From Pleodorina starrii (taxonomy: Eukaryota; Chlorophyta; Chlorophyceae; Chlamydomonadales; Volvocaceae): a stretch of DNA of 64,000 nucleotides. The stretch covers positions 372,001-436,000 of the forward strand of contig BRXU01000036.1 in NCBI GenBank assembly GCA_030267565.1, in the 5' to 3' direction. A program made the position numbers and the translations under genes. The notes beneath the pieces are model-generated. The model searched no databases. It saw only the letters and a list, made by a program, of their open reading frames with translations, and was not told the origin of the DNA. Positions within the stretch are counted from its first letter, which is position 1, and every line of letters starts with the position of its first letter. Positions 1-10,903 of this stretch are shown piece by piece.

Positions 1-237
1 CGCTGCGCGTGCTGTCCATGCACGGCAAAACTGCTTCTTGCAAACCCTTTCTTGTCACCTAGGTTTTGATGTTCAAGGAAACGAATGTTGAAGGGGAACA
101 TATTACCATAACTTCTCAATCGGATATGCCCTTGTGCATCCATCAGCTGCAACCATCAGTGTAGTTTAGTGATCATTGGTTTAAGTGTCTGTAGTAAACC
201 AACGTACTTCATCCTTGCTTACTGAAACCACAGCGCC

Positions 238-1973
238 ATGTTCGGACTCAGGTATCGGGCACAGCCGCGGTGCCCACGCGTAAGCAGCACCAGGAATTCT
301 TTTGTGAGCAGCTGTTTTGCTTATTTACAGCTCACGAAACACCAAGACGTTTCGGCCGCGCAAGAGCACGCCCGTTGGCAGCAAGGTAGGTCGTTCGCAA
401 CAATTGGTAGAAGTGCCAGAGGAATGCACAACTTGAGTTACCCTGCTGGTGAGGCATGCTTGACATGTAACTGTAGGGTCTGCAACTCAAGCGTCACATC
501 GATGCGACGCTGGGCAGCGGCAACATTATGGAGGCAGTGAAGCTGCCTCCCGGCGAAGACCTCAACGAATGGCTTGCTGTCAACACGGTGGACTTTTACA
601 ACGCCATCAGTATACTGTACGCGACATTGGAGGAGTTTTGCACGGATCGCTCATGCGAAATTATGTGCGCGGGCGGGAAGGTGCGGGTACCTGTGGCCCC
701 CGGGTTTGGGTGGCGACGTACGTGCGCGATGCACTGTTCGGGGCTTTGGGTGAGGGGAACAGCAAATGCTGGAAAAGAGCGTTAATCAAAATGATGATTT
801 GGTGCGCAATCCTAAGAACGGTAGGTCCCCAGCTAACAGTCTTCTCCTTCCGCTTGCCGCTGAACGTGTACACGGCAGCCTTGTTTCGGGTGTACGTCGA
901 CGGCCTCGAATGTGCGGGGGGAGGTTGCATCTCGATGATCGCCGACAGGAAAAGCACGGGTTTCTACTGGCTTGCCTGGCTGCGGCTGCCGTGCTTCATG
1001 CGAGCCCCATCGGCTCCTGTGCTTCATGCATACCGCTTCCTGTGCTCCGGTCCTCCTCTGGCAATTTTTTTGTTGCCCATCAGTACGATTGCAATTTTTT
1101 GTTGCCCATCAGTACGAGTACCTGTGGGCTGACGGCGTCAAGGTTAAAAAGCCCATTCGGTGTTCGGCGCCCGAGTACATCAACAAACTGTACGACTGGA
1201 TTGAGGAGCAGGTATGAGGCATCCATTTCACATGGTAATGGTAATAGATGGATTGGAGGTTGGATGTGGGTCAGGACAATCTGTTGGCAGAGTGAAGGTT
1301 CACGAGCAGCAGGGTACGTGGCCCAGCGCGGCCGTGGTGCTGCAACCCAGGTGTCCGTTGTCTTGTGCTTCGTTGGGCCAAAGGCCCTAGTTGGCATTTC
1401 GGGGTATTCCCCAGACCTTACATTCCCCCCTCCCTTTGGAGGTCACGGCCCGGGCCCGTTATAGCCCCCCTAACTCCCTTGCGCCACTGTTTGGCCCTGT
1501 TTTGTCCACCAGATTGACGACGACCGGATCTTTCCCCAGCAGTTCGGCTCGCCATTCCCGCCAAACTTCATGGACGTGACGAAAACCATCTTCAAGCGCC
1601 TCTTCCGGGTGTACGCGCACATTTATCACTCGCATTTCAAGGCGATATGCTCGCTGGGCGAGGAGGCGCACCTGAACACGTGCTTCAAGCACTTCATATT
1701 CTTCGTGACGGTAAGGGGCTAGGGTGAGGGTATTGCAGTTCACTGATCTGTTACATGGCCCTGTGTTTGTTGGGTCTGTATGGAGTCATCCCGCGGGGGT
1801 GATGTACGACAAACTGGAGTCATCGTGCCTTCGTCACAGGTGTGCACTTTGCCCCTTTCCGGCTCTGTATGCAGCACTACAACCTGGTTGACGAGAAGGA
1901 GCTGGCACCGCTTCAGGAGCTCATCGACACGTTCTTGGGCAACGGGCGGCAAGGTAGCACGGGCGCCACTTGA
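238..1973 (+). CDS. MOB1: MOB1 family kinase activator
   Basis: MOB1 proteins are small adaptors that bind and activate NDR/LATS-type kinases in mitotic-exit and Hippo-like signalling. The model has six exons: 238-251, 331-385, 477-680, 1113-1211, 1513-1710 and 1875-1973. All junctions are GT/AG and all phases agree, giving 222 aa, close to the roughly 216 aa of human MOB1. Visible hallmarks are the segment ATLGSGN, the motif LPPGEDLNEWLAVNTVDF, and the Zn-binding set Cys78, Cys83 (FCTDRSC), His160 and His165 (AHIYHSHF). KKPIRCSAPEY, EEAHLNTCFKHFIFF and ELAPLQELI follow. The start is the only ATG that splices into the family N-terminus (MFGLSSRNTKTFRPRK). A duplicated acceptor precedes exon 4. 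Family identity is essentially certain; exact splice sites are inferred. Confidence 0.94.
1061..1118 (+). repeat. Tandem duplication of a 3' splice site in MOB1
   Basis: A segment of about 29 bp (gcaattttttgttgcccatc followed by agtacga) occurs twice in a row at 1061-1090 and 1091-1118. Each copy carries a T-rich tract and a CAG acceptor. Only the second CAG (ending at 1112) keeps the MOB1 frame into YEYLWADG. Use of the first (ending at 1083) would add 29 nt and shift the frame. Confidence 0.85.
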
Positions 1974-2350
1974 GAAGCTACGTCAATCAGGCGCCACACT
2001 TGCAGCGCCTGCCGCTTGGTGTTGCACGTATTCTTTACTATGCTGTGGACTTGATATACGAGCTTTTTTATGGGCTTGGCACTTTCTTGCCTTATAATCC
2101 ACCAAAATTGGATCCGACTGGATCGAAAATTGAAATGGCGAGGTGGTGAGGTATTCTTTCCTATGTCTTCTGACATTTTTCGTCATGTTGTATTCTCTAT
2201 ACCGTACGCTGCCAGAATTCATGCCACCTGACATTTTACAGATCCAGAGGGGGGTTCTGGCACTTTTATCCTTGCGCGGCTCGTTTGCTGGAGTTTGCTG
2301 AAGTTTCGCGCACATGCGTAGCCATACATAGAAATTAGCATTGTTGCATT
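1974..2350. other. MOB1/haspin intergenic region and likely MOB1 3' UTR
   Basis: No coding exon is supported between the MOB1 stop and the first possible haspin ATG. It probably holds the MOB1 3' UTR and the haspin 5' region. The nearest TGTAA downstream of MOB1 lies beyond this interval, at 2466. Confidence 0.5.
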
Positions 2351-5300
2351 ATGCTCAGGGACTGCACGAATGCTGGGGGGGCTCCTGTGCTGAAGACATT
2401 TCAGCGGAGGGCAAAGCAGGTGCGCAACTTGGCAAAGGATGCTCTGGCTCAGACCTCCAACTTGTTGTAAATTGGTTATGATAGTATGGTAAGCATTCCT
2501 TGGCTTCACTGCAGCCGGGAGCCGCGGGACCAGGGGCAACACCTGCCGGACAGCAGCATGGCGACGGGGATGTACCGAGACGGGGCACTCCCGAAGCTTC
2601 CAGCAGCACATATACCCCTCAGAGCATCAGCTCAGATTTGTCTGAGGACAAAGCAGCGACTGACAGCGCGGTCGACTGCCCTGGCGGGTATCTGAAATGC
2701 CTGAAAGACCGTCGCACAACTTTGGTGTTGCCATATGCAATGTTGCTGGAGGCCGCGAGTCGTAATTCAAAGTTTATGCGGGATCGCAAACAGCTCGAGC
2801 GGTACTTGGCCGTCGTGGCGCAGCTCAAGGCACAGATCGCCGAGGTACTGTACGGCCGCGCGCTCCACCCCGGACCACTGGCAGCGGCGCGTTCAGTGCA
2901 CCGGTCCATGCGTCAGCTTCCCTCCGCATGCGCAATTCTCAGCCCTTGGCCAAAGTGTCCAGCGGCTCAGTCCTCCCGTGGTGTCGGCCCTACAAGGTCC
3001 GACACCACGACGCGTATGCGTGTTTGCCTGTGAAGCTGTGGCTGTGCGTCTACTGCCGCCGTCATCAGCCGTGGGCATCTGCGCTGGCCCGCGCATAGCC
3101 ACCGGAAGAGACACACTCCGCAACCCAGACTCTGTAGCAAGTCACTAGCTTACAAGCACGTCTGGGGTGGAGGCCGTCTTATGCGTTTGCTTCCTGCCAT
3201 CCCAGCTCTCTGTATCCGCCGCTTGTGGGTTTTACAGCTGGCGTCTTGTTACCCACAACGGGCTGGACCAAGTTGAACCAAGACAGCCCCATTTCGTGCA
3301 CTGCCCCCAAAGCCCAAGTGTACTTCCCACTAAGATGAGGGCGTGGAGATGATCTCCATCTCATTCCGCCCTCGTTATCCGCAGATCGACGCCTTCGAGC
3401 TTACTGTGGAAGACCCCAGGCCAAGTCCCCAACCAGAACGCCGCCGCCGCCGCGTTGAGAGCCGGAGTCAGCGCATCACCGCCGCCGATGGTGCACGCGT
3501 TCCCACCCATCGTTCAGCGCAGGGCGACCCGCACTCCAATCGCCGGCCCGTGGGCGCCGCGACGACCGCAGCCGCCGCCGCGCAGGCGAGGGCAGCATCC
3601 ACAGATGCCGCAACGGCGCCGGCGCCATCAGCAGCAGCCCCGTGCGTGTCCGGCGGCGGCTCGATCGGCGGCGACCGCTTCGGCGGTCCGCGCCTCAGCG
3701 GCGCGCCCGCGGCGGCATCCGCCAGGGACCTAGCTCCTGCAGGCGCCATCCGTTCGTCCCTGGATTCCCTCGGCGTTGTCTCCCATGCCGCCGACGAGCT
3801 CGCGTGGGACGTCCACCGCCTGGAAATCGGCGGATGCGCTGCCACGAGGAGCGCCGCTGCCGCAACCAGCGTCGCTATCAGCGACGCCGCCGCCGCCGCT
3901 GCGCATGGCGCTGCCGGCAGCAGCGGCAACGGCACGACAGGCTTCCGGGAGCAGGGTCTGCAGCGGCTGCAAAGCCTAGAACGGGAGCCGAGCAGGGAAG
4001 GGCCGTCCAGGGTCTCGCTGAGCAGCCGCAGAGACTCGGCCGGCACGGCAACTGCGGCCCCGGGCTCGCGCGGTGCTACCCGGCCACCCTCCATGTCATC
4101 GGTGTTGCCACCAGGCGGCGTCGCCGTTGGCGGAAGCGCAACGCCGGTGCCGGGGCCGAGTGGGGCAGCGCGCGAGCCGCTGCGAACTGGTTCGCGAACC
4201 TCGGGCCTGCGTCCGCTGTCGCTCGGCGGTTCCGCCGCAATTGAGCATCCAGTAGCGGCCTCCCCGTCGGTGGAGACTTGGCGGCAATCTGGACTGCGGG
4301 CCAGGCCGTCGATGCCGCGACCGTCGGTGGAAGGTAGGGCCACACCAGGTGCTCCGGGGCCGAGCGCAGATTCGGAGCAGGACCTGCAGCAGCACGAGAT
4401 GGAAGAGGGGCAGCTGGGTTTGCAGCAGGATGGCGCGGAGATGGGGGAGCAGGAGGACGGGCAGGAGCAGGTCGAGCTGCAGGAGCCGCCGCAGCAGCAG
4501 CAGGAGGAGGAGGACGTGGCGGACGGGGAGGAGTGGCAGGATGGAGAGGGGCACCAGTCCGATCATCAGCAGCGGCAGCAGGATGGGGCGCGCGAGGTAG
4601 GACAGGACGAGGTGGCGGCGGCGGCGGCGGAGGAGGAGGAGGAGGGCGAGCTGGCGGTCTGTTCACCAGCGGAATGCCCGGGCTTGCCTGTGCGAAGCGC
4701 TTCGCAACAGGAAGCGGCGGTAGCGGCGACGGCGGAGGAGGAGGACGAGCGGGAGGTGGAGGCGCAGGCCGGATACGCTCGCTCATCCCTGCAGTCACGT
4801 CGTTCATCTGGCATGCGGTCCGACTCTTGGCGTGGCGCAGACGCAGCAGCTGCGGCGGCAGTGGAGGCCACAGCGACTGCAGTGGAGGCTGCTTGGATGA
4901 CGAGCCAGGAGCCGGCGATATCAGGCTTGGTGGCGTCGTCGTCGGCAGCGGCAGAGGACAACGGGCCTCCAGCGGCGGAGGCGGCGCAGGTGGAGGCACC
5001 GGCGGCCGGCGCCAGGCGGTCATCAGCCGCGACAACGCTGACGCCGCTGCAGCTCCTGGTCCAATGCTGCGGTCAGAAGGTTGGTTTTGGGGTTGTGCTG
5101 TCAGAAGGTTAGTTTTGAGGGTTGTGTTGTCAGAAGCTTAGTTTTGGGGGGTTGTGCTGCCCGGCACTGGATTGAGCTAACGCTGACCCGGTCGGCAGCA
5201 TCGCGGACACAGCGTCGGGTTGTGACGCGCGACAGGCCCCCATTTTCCCACCCTGCCAGCAGAACCCTTCTTCGTCCACTGTCGCTCAGAATTACACCTT

Positions 5301-8300
5301 TCCACCAGGCTCGCGCACCCACACCCGCGCGAATGCGCCATACCCCCCGACTAGCTAGCGCACACATGCCTTCCGGCTTCTCCCCAACAGACGCAACCTC
5401 GATGCCCTTCTTCCTTCCTTTCCCTTTCCCACCACGGCCCACACAGCCCTCCCTGGAGCTCGACGAGCTACCGACCATGGACGACATCATCGACATGCTG
5501 TTGGCAACTGCCGCCGCCACCGGCGGCGGCGGCGGTCCCGGCCAGGACGGTGCAGCCGGGGCTGCTGGGCGGGGCCGTGGGCGGGGCCGCAAGGCCGGCG
5601 CGGCCAGGGGGCCGTCGACGAAGCGGCCGCCTTTGATCAAGGTGGGCGAGGGCAGCTACGGTGAGGCGTGGCAGCTGGGCGGCGGTCCCGGCGGCGGCCA
5701 GGGAGGAGGAGGAGGCGGCGGCAGCATGGTGATCAAGGTGGTCCCAATCGAGGGCGATATGGTCTTCAACGGTGGGCCGCAGGTGAGCGGCAAGGCCGAC
5801 CGCCTGGCGCCGCGCCAGCAGGGTGCGCCAGGTGCAGGCGTGTAGGCGCAGGGTTGGTGTTGGTGTTGGGTGGCGCCGCGGTGATGTCTGTGCGCGCTGC
5901 AACCCGTCCTCACGGCCTCCGATGCTCGCTAGCGCTTGTCCTGGGTGGCAATAGCGTAATGAGGCACGCGCGTTGCGAGGGCGGAAGCTGCGCCCTGGGC
6001 CGCACCGCGCGGGCAGGTCCCTCTGCGGCGCAGCACAGCTGCGCTGGAGGTGTTAGGTGCACGTCCGTGCCTGAGCTGTCCTCGGCAACGCGGCCACACC
6101 AACAACCCACTCTGTCGGCTTCCGCGCGTGTCTGCTTTTGCGTAACTCTCCACTTGTCGCGCCTCTCGTTTCCGTTGCCTCCCCCCGCCCAGCGCATTCA
6201 AATGTGCGCATGTCGGTGGCCGCTCCGGCCGTTGCGCGCGCGCTCTCGTCACCACCCTTGTTCCTCCCCATCCCTCCCTGCCACCAGAAAACCGCGGGAG
6301 ACATGATGAGCGAGACCGTCATGTCGCGGGAGCTCAGCGCGCTGGGGCTGGCGGCGGAGGAGCTGCTGTCGGGTAGGCGGGCTGGCCCGGCGGGCGGCCG
6401 GGGAGAACCTGGGGGCAGAACCTGGAACGGTGGACGGGGCAACGAGAAGGGCTCTACTCCCGAATGCAGCGCTTTCCCCCCTACATGCCCGGTTCCTATT
6501 GCCGTGTCTACAACGCAATGGAGGCCGCCCTTCTCAGTCTCGTGGCCCGAACCTCACGGACTCCAAACCCGCTCCCGGATCTGGGCCCGGGAGAAGGTCG
6601 ATAGGATCCCGCAACTGACCTTGCGGCCTCGCCGTCTGCATCACGCAGGCGAGGGTGGTGGCGGCGCTGCCCCCGCCAACTGGTCGGCGGGCTTTGTGCA
6701 CATGCATGCGGTGGCGGTGTGCCGCGGGCCGTACTCGAAGGACCTGGTCAAGGCCTGGGAGAAGTAAGCAGCCAGGGCAGGAGCGGGGGTGGGAAGTGGA
6801 TGGGGCGGGCGGACGACAAGGGAAGTCGCGTGCGGTGGACACAGATGACTACCCGTGCATACCGCACTTTTGACATACGGTAGTACATGGTCACACGCGC
6901 ATCGTCACGCGCTGTAACTCAGGGTCTCCACGTCCTGCCGCGCGCAGGTGGGATAAGCAGCACGGCTCCGAGAACGAGCCCGTCAGCGACCTACCGCCCG
7001 ACCAGCTGTACTGGGTGATCGCCATGGAGGACGGGTACGGCGGTACCGTTGATGGATGATGGTGTTGGGTAGAACCTGGGCTGGATATGGTAAAATCTGG
7101 CCGAAGGTCCGCTGCCTGAGGGGGCAGCTCCCGGGGGGTTATCCACGTATAAGCCGGAGCCACAGCAGCCCCCCGGGGGGGGGCTGCTGCGCAGAGCCTC
7201 GGGAGAACGAAGGGTCGGTTGTGGAGGAGCTCAAGGAGGGGAGCAGGGACCGGGCCCTCTTTGCTACGCTCGCCCCTTTTCTGGTCAAGGAAGCCTTCTC
7301 CGCTTCACCGGGGTCCAGGTTGCATTCGCGCTTTCACGCTTCACGCCCCCCCCTACCTCCCTACCTCCTACGCTACACGCCTACCTCACGCTACACGCCC
7401 CCCTACCTCCCTACCGCTCTTGTTGCAGCGGCGCCGACCTGGAGAAGTACGTCCTGGCCAGCTGGGACCAGCTACGCAGCGTGCTGCTGCAGGTGAGTGG
7501 GTTGGTAGGTGGGTGAGTAGGTGGGTGGGTAGGTGGGTGGGTAGCTGGGTGGGTGGGTAGGTGGGTGAGTAGGTGGGTAGGTGGGTGGGTAGCTGGGTGG
7601 GTAGCTGGGTGAGTAGGTGGGTGAACATCCTGCCGTCCCACGGGTCGGTCGCACCTTTGTGTTGCACCCTCACGACGCAGCTGCTGTTTGCACTAAAGGG
7701 CCTGTGCCCTGTAATCCTTCAAGTTCCTGTCTCGGCGGCCCCTGTCTCGGTCCCTGTCGCGGATATTCCCCAGACGGCAGTCAGCCTGGCCGTGGCGGAG
7801 GCCTCGCTGTCTTTCGAGCACCGCGACCTCCATTGGGGCAACGTGCTCGTGCGGCCAGCCGTGGAGCGCCAAGACTGTAGGGAGGACGGTTCACTGGCGG
7901 CGAGGCTGCAGGGCCGCAACCTGCGGGTGAGTGGCTGGTGCCCATGTAGGCGGCTGCGGATCGCGGCTGCGTATCGCCCATGCAGGCGGCTGCGGATCGC
8001 GGATAGGGGGCCGCGTATCGCGGATAGGGGGCCGCGTATCGCGGCTGGTTGTCATTTGTCGCTCGCGGCAGCGGCGAGCACGAGGACGAGCAATATTTGT
8101 TTCAAATAGCGAACGGGCGCGGGCATGGTTGGGATCGCACGGAAAGCCGCACGGGCTGGAAAGGCCCCTCGTTGCGCGCGCTGCCCGCCCGTGCATGACA
8201 ACGGCGGGACCGACGGCTCCACCTCCTTCGCCTTTAAACTCCGCTCCCGCCCGATCCCCAATTCCCAATCCGGTCCGGTCGGGGCAGGTGTCGTCGTGCG

Positions 8301-9552
8301 GGGTGGCGGCCACCATCATCGACTTCACGGCCAGCCGCCTGCAGGCCCCGGACGGCACGCTGGTGTTCACCGACCTCAGCCGGGACCCCGAGGTGTTTGA
8401 GGGAACGCAGGGGGAGGTGCAGGTGGGTGGATCGTGCAGGTGGGGGGGGTATAAAGAAAATTTCGCAGCGGAGAAGGAGACGGCGTTAGCGAACAGACCC
8501 AGGGGGGGCTTGCGGGAGCGGGGCGGCGGCTGGGAGGTAAGAACAACGACACCGCAGCGGGGGCTGGGAGGGGGAGTAGAGCGAAGGCCCAAGGGGGATC
8601 CTGCGACCCGCCAGATCATCTGCCCTTGTTTCGTGCAGGGGCGGGATGATGCTGTAAGAAAGAGGGCTTGGCAGCGCAGGAGCCGGTGGGAGGGGTTGAG
8701 GTACCTGGTTGCGGCGGCCTGTGTCGTACGTATGCGCTCGGTGGTACGGGCATCTACCAGTTTACAGACCCTGCGGGGCGAAAGAGAGAGAGAAGGAGAG
8801 AGAGCGAGGGAGAGGGAAAATCAACGTATGCCGGTGCTTTCCTTGGCGAGATGCCCAGGCGCCTGTGTCCGGCCCACGCCCAGACACCTTTGCGCCGTTG
8901 CCACTGTTAACCTCCCCCCCTCTGCATCCGCCCACTCCGCAGTTCGACACGTACCGCTGGATGCGCAGCCTCGTCGACAACGACTGGTCATCCCAGTGCC
9001 CCGCAACAAACTGCCTCTGGCTGTCGTACTTGGCGGAGGTGCTGTCGAAACGCTTCGCCAGCAGCGGTGCCGGCAAGGGCGTGCGGCTCAGCGCCGCCCA
9101 CAAGCGGCAGCTCCGGGGATTCAGGTGGGTGGGTGGGTGCGCAGCTTGGCCAGCGCCTCGCGTGCCAGTGTCTCCCCTAAAACCCTAAAACCCTAAACTC
9201 TGCCAGAGTCTCCGGGCCACCGGTATCTGTTGGTCACCTTGCAGGCTACGGCCCAGACAGAAACCCTAAGTGTCTTACAAAGTCTAGCGTAACCAGCGTT
9301 GTAATCTTCGTCCCTGCGCACCGTTCGCGTCAACCAGGGCCCTGGCTTGTGGCTCTCGGAACGAGCCATAGGTACCCCCCCTCCCGTGCAACCGCAAGGA
9401 ATTCCTTGCATTACATGGCGTGCGTGACGTTCGTGGTACGAAACGGTCTACCCGACTGGCTGCGCCGCAGGGAGCGGGCGTTGGCGTACGGCAGCTGCGG
9501 CGAGCTGGTCTGGGACGAGCTGTTCGAGGGGCTGCTTGGGGCCGACGACTGA
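2351..9552 (+). CDS. Haspin-type atypical protein kinase
   Basis: Haspin kinases phosphorylate histone H3 Thr3 at mitotic centromeres. The model has 12 exons: 2351-2419, 2515-2844, 3385-5079, 5447-5782, 6288-6372, 6649-6763, 6948-7034, 7429-7492, 7774-7926, 8288-8422, 8943-9124 and 9471-9552. All phases agree, giving 1110 aa. About 700 N-terminal residues are Ala/Gly/Pro/Glu-rich and look disordered. The kinase domain shows the glycine loop GEGSYGEAW (about 765), the VIKV lysine (795), HRDLHWGN (Asp945, Asn950) and IIDFT (Asp990). DFT/DYT instead of DFG, together with SELVIAMEDGG-like, NDW...TNCLWL and GELVWDELFEG segments, marks haspin. The kinase exons are solid. The first exon is a guess, because ATG2740 inside exon 2 is an alternative start. 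The exon 3 to 4 junction is the least certain of the rest. Confidence 0.9.
2466..2470 (+). terminator. Possible TGTAA poly(A) signal
   Basis: TGTAA is the usual poly(A) signal in Chlamydomonas and relatives. This copy lies 493 nt after the MOB1 stop. If it serves MOB1, the proposed first haspin exon at 2351-2419 would lie inside the MOB1 3' UTR, so the two interpretations compete. Confidence 0.3.
5073..5159 (+). repeat. Triplicated 5' splice-site repeat in haspin
   Basis: Three tandem copies of 28-30 bp (tcagaaggttggttttgggg and variants) start at 5073, 5101 and 5130. Copy 1 contains CAGAAG|GTTGGT, the donor used in the model. Copy 2 has CAGAAG|GTTAGT in a different phase. Copy 3 has lost the GT (CAGAAGCTTAGT). 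This is a duplicated donor in the same window as a duplicated acceptor. Confidence 0.8.
7493..7624 (+). repeat. GTGGGTAG minisatellite in haspin intron
   Basis: Tandem GGTGGGTA/GTGGGTGA units fill the first half of the haspin intron right after the donor at 7493. It is purely intronic. The Pro/Thr-rich reading frames over it are artefacts of the repeat. Confidence 0.85.
8449..8503 (+). repeat. Dispersed cgcagcggagaaggagacgg element, haspin intron copy
   Basis: This runs ggtataaagaaaatttcgca, then gcggagaaggagacggcg, then ttagcgaacagaccc. The same block recurs at 21077, 28311 and 48382, inverted at 13786 and degenerate near 27563. All copies are intronic or intergenic. Confidence 0.8.
9175..9198 (-). 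repeat. Interstitial telomere-like CCCTAAAA motif
   Basis: Three CCCTAAA(A) units lie just inside the last haspin intron. CCCTAAAA is the complement of the Chlamydomonas-type telomere repeat TTTTAGGG. Confidence 0.6.
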
Positions 9553-10903
9553 GAGGGAGGGGCGTGGCGAGGCGGCGGGGAGCGTGGAGGCGGCGGCCGG
9601 GAGCGCGGGAGGGTTGCGGTGGACCGCAGTGCGGTGCCTGACAGGCATTGACAGCGTCAATGCCCCGGCTCGGCGCCGGGTCCGCGGAGCCCGCGTTCAA
9701 CGGGGGGCCTCCAGCCCCGGAGCCCCCTGCCAGGGCGTTTTGCCTGGAGCTCGCGAAAAGGTCGCCGTTCTTCGGCCGCCTTCGCCTTGCGTGGGGCTTG
9801 GGCTGGTGTGCTAATGCGCGCAATTGAGCCAGGTGCCCACATGGCGCGAAGGCTGAGGCCGGCGGTTGGAGGCTCGGGGCAAGTACCGTAGCTGCAGAAC
9901 TGAAGGCGGCACAAGACCGAGAACGATAAGGGTACTGGAAGGCAGGCGTGGCATGGCACTTGTGGTTTGCGTTCCGAGTTTGGACAGATTTGGGTGTGAG
10001 GTTTTTTTTGTCACGAGTGCGATGTTTCGTGCTGATGGGCTGCAGAGCGTTGGTCAGCAGGGATGCGATGAAGATGATGGGATGATCGTGTGGGTTGTTC
10101 GGATGCTGGGGTAAGGATACTGGGGCAGCTGCGGGTGGGTGTGATTCGGGAATACGGGTGACAGCGTCCGCACCATCCGTACCTTGCGCCTAGGGGAATA
10201 CCCTTGCATACTACCCCTCAGAGGCAAGGCGCATCGCCGTGAGTCTGTGAGGATATGCGCCAGGGCACCCTATACCGGTATGCATACAGTGTCGTGATCC
10301 TGAGGGTTGCACGGGATTGAGGGCTGCACAGAGCTCCACACCAGCTCCGAAAAGCCTAGCTAAGCGGGAGAACGGCGACATGCTCGGAGCCCTTCCGTGC
10401 CAACACTGCACCACAATATCGCGCATGTCGTTGTGGAACTCAGAAGCGGCCGGGGCAAACGACCGAGGCTTGGGCCCTGGGGCAACAAGGGTTTACCTCG
10501 TGACTCGGGGACACACGCAGGACGTGCCACGCCACACAACGCCCCATGACATAAAATTTGTCCGTGGTTGCAGCACCGGGAACCGGTTGTCAATTGGCGA
10601 AGCGAGGGTCTAGATCGTGTTGTAACTGTCAACTCGTACTGTGACTCTATCATATTGAACCAAAGCAGGGCTCGGAATGGTGGAACTAGAGATAAGGTTG
10701 TCTCCGCACGTACTGTGACCCTGAAGTGTAGCGGCATACCTACAGAAGGATGCGATAAGGGATGCAATTTCGCATCTTTACAAAGGTGGCCCTCAGTTGG
10801 CCCTTTACAACCTCGACACGTATGTTTTCTTGATTTTGACACGAAAAAATACACGGAATAGCTCTTAGGACTTCATCCGTTGAGGTTCCCGATCTGGGCC
10901 TAA
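9553..10903. other. Intergenic region after haspin; no gene seen
   Basis: The first part is probably haspin 3' UTR. A TGTAA signal occurs at 10621-10625, about 1.07 kb after the stop. Open frames here are short and show no family motifs. The stretch just before 10904 would hold the promoter of the next gene. Confidence 0.5.
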
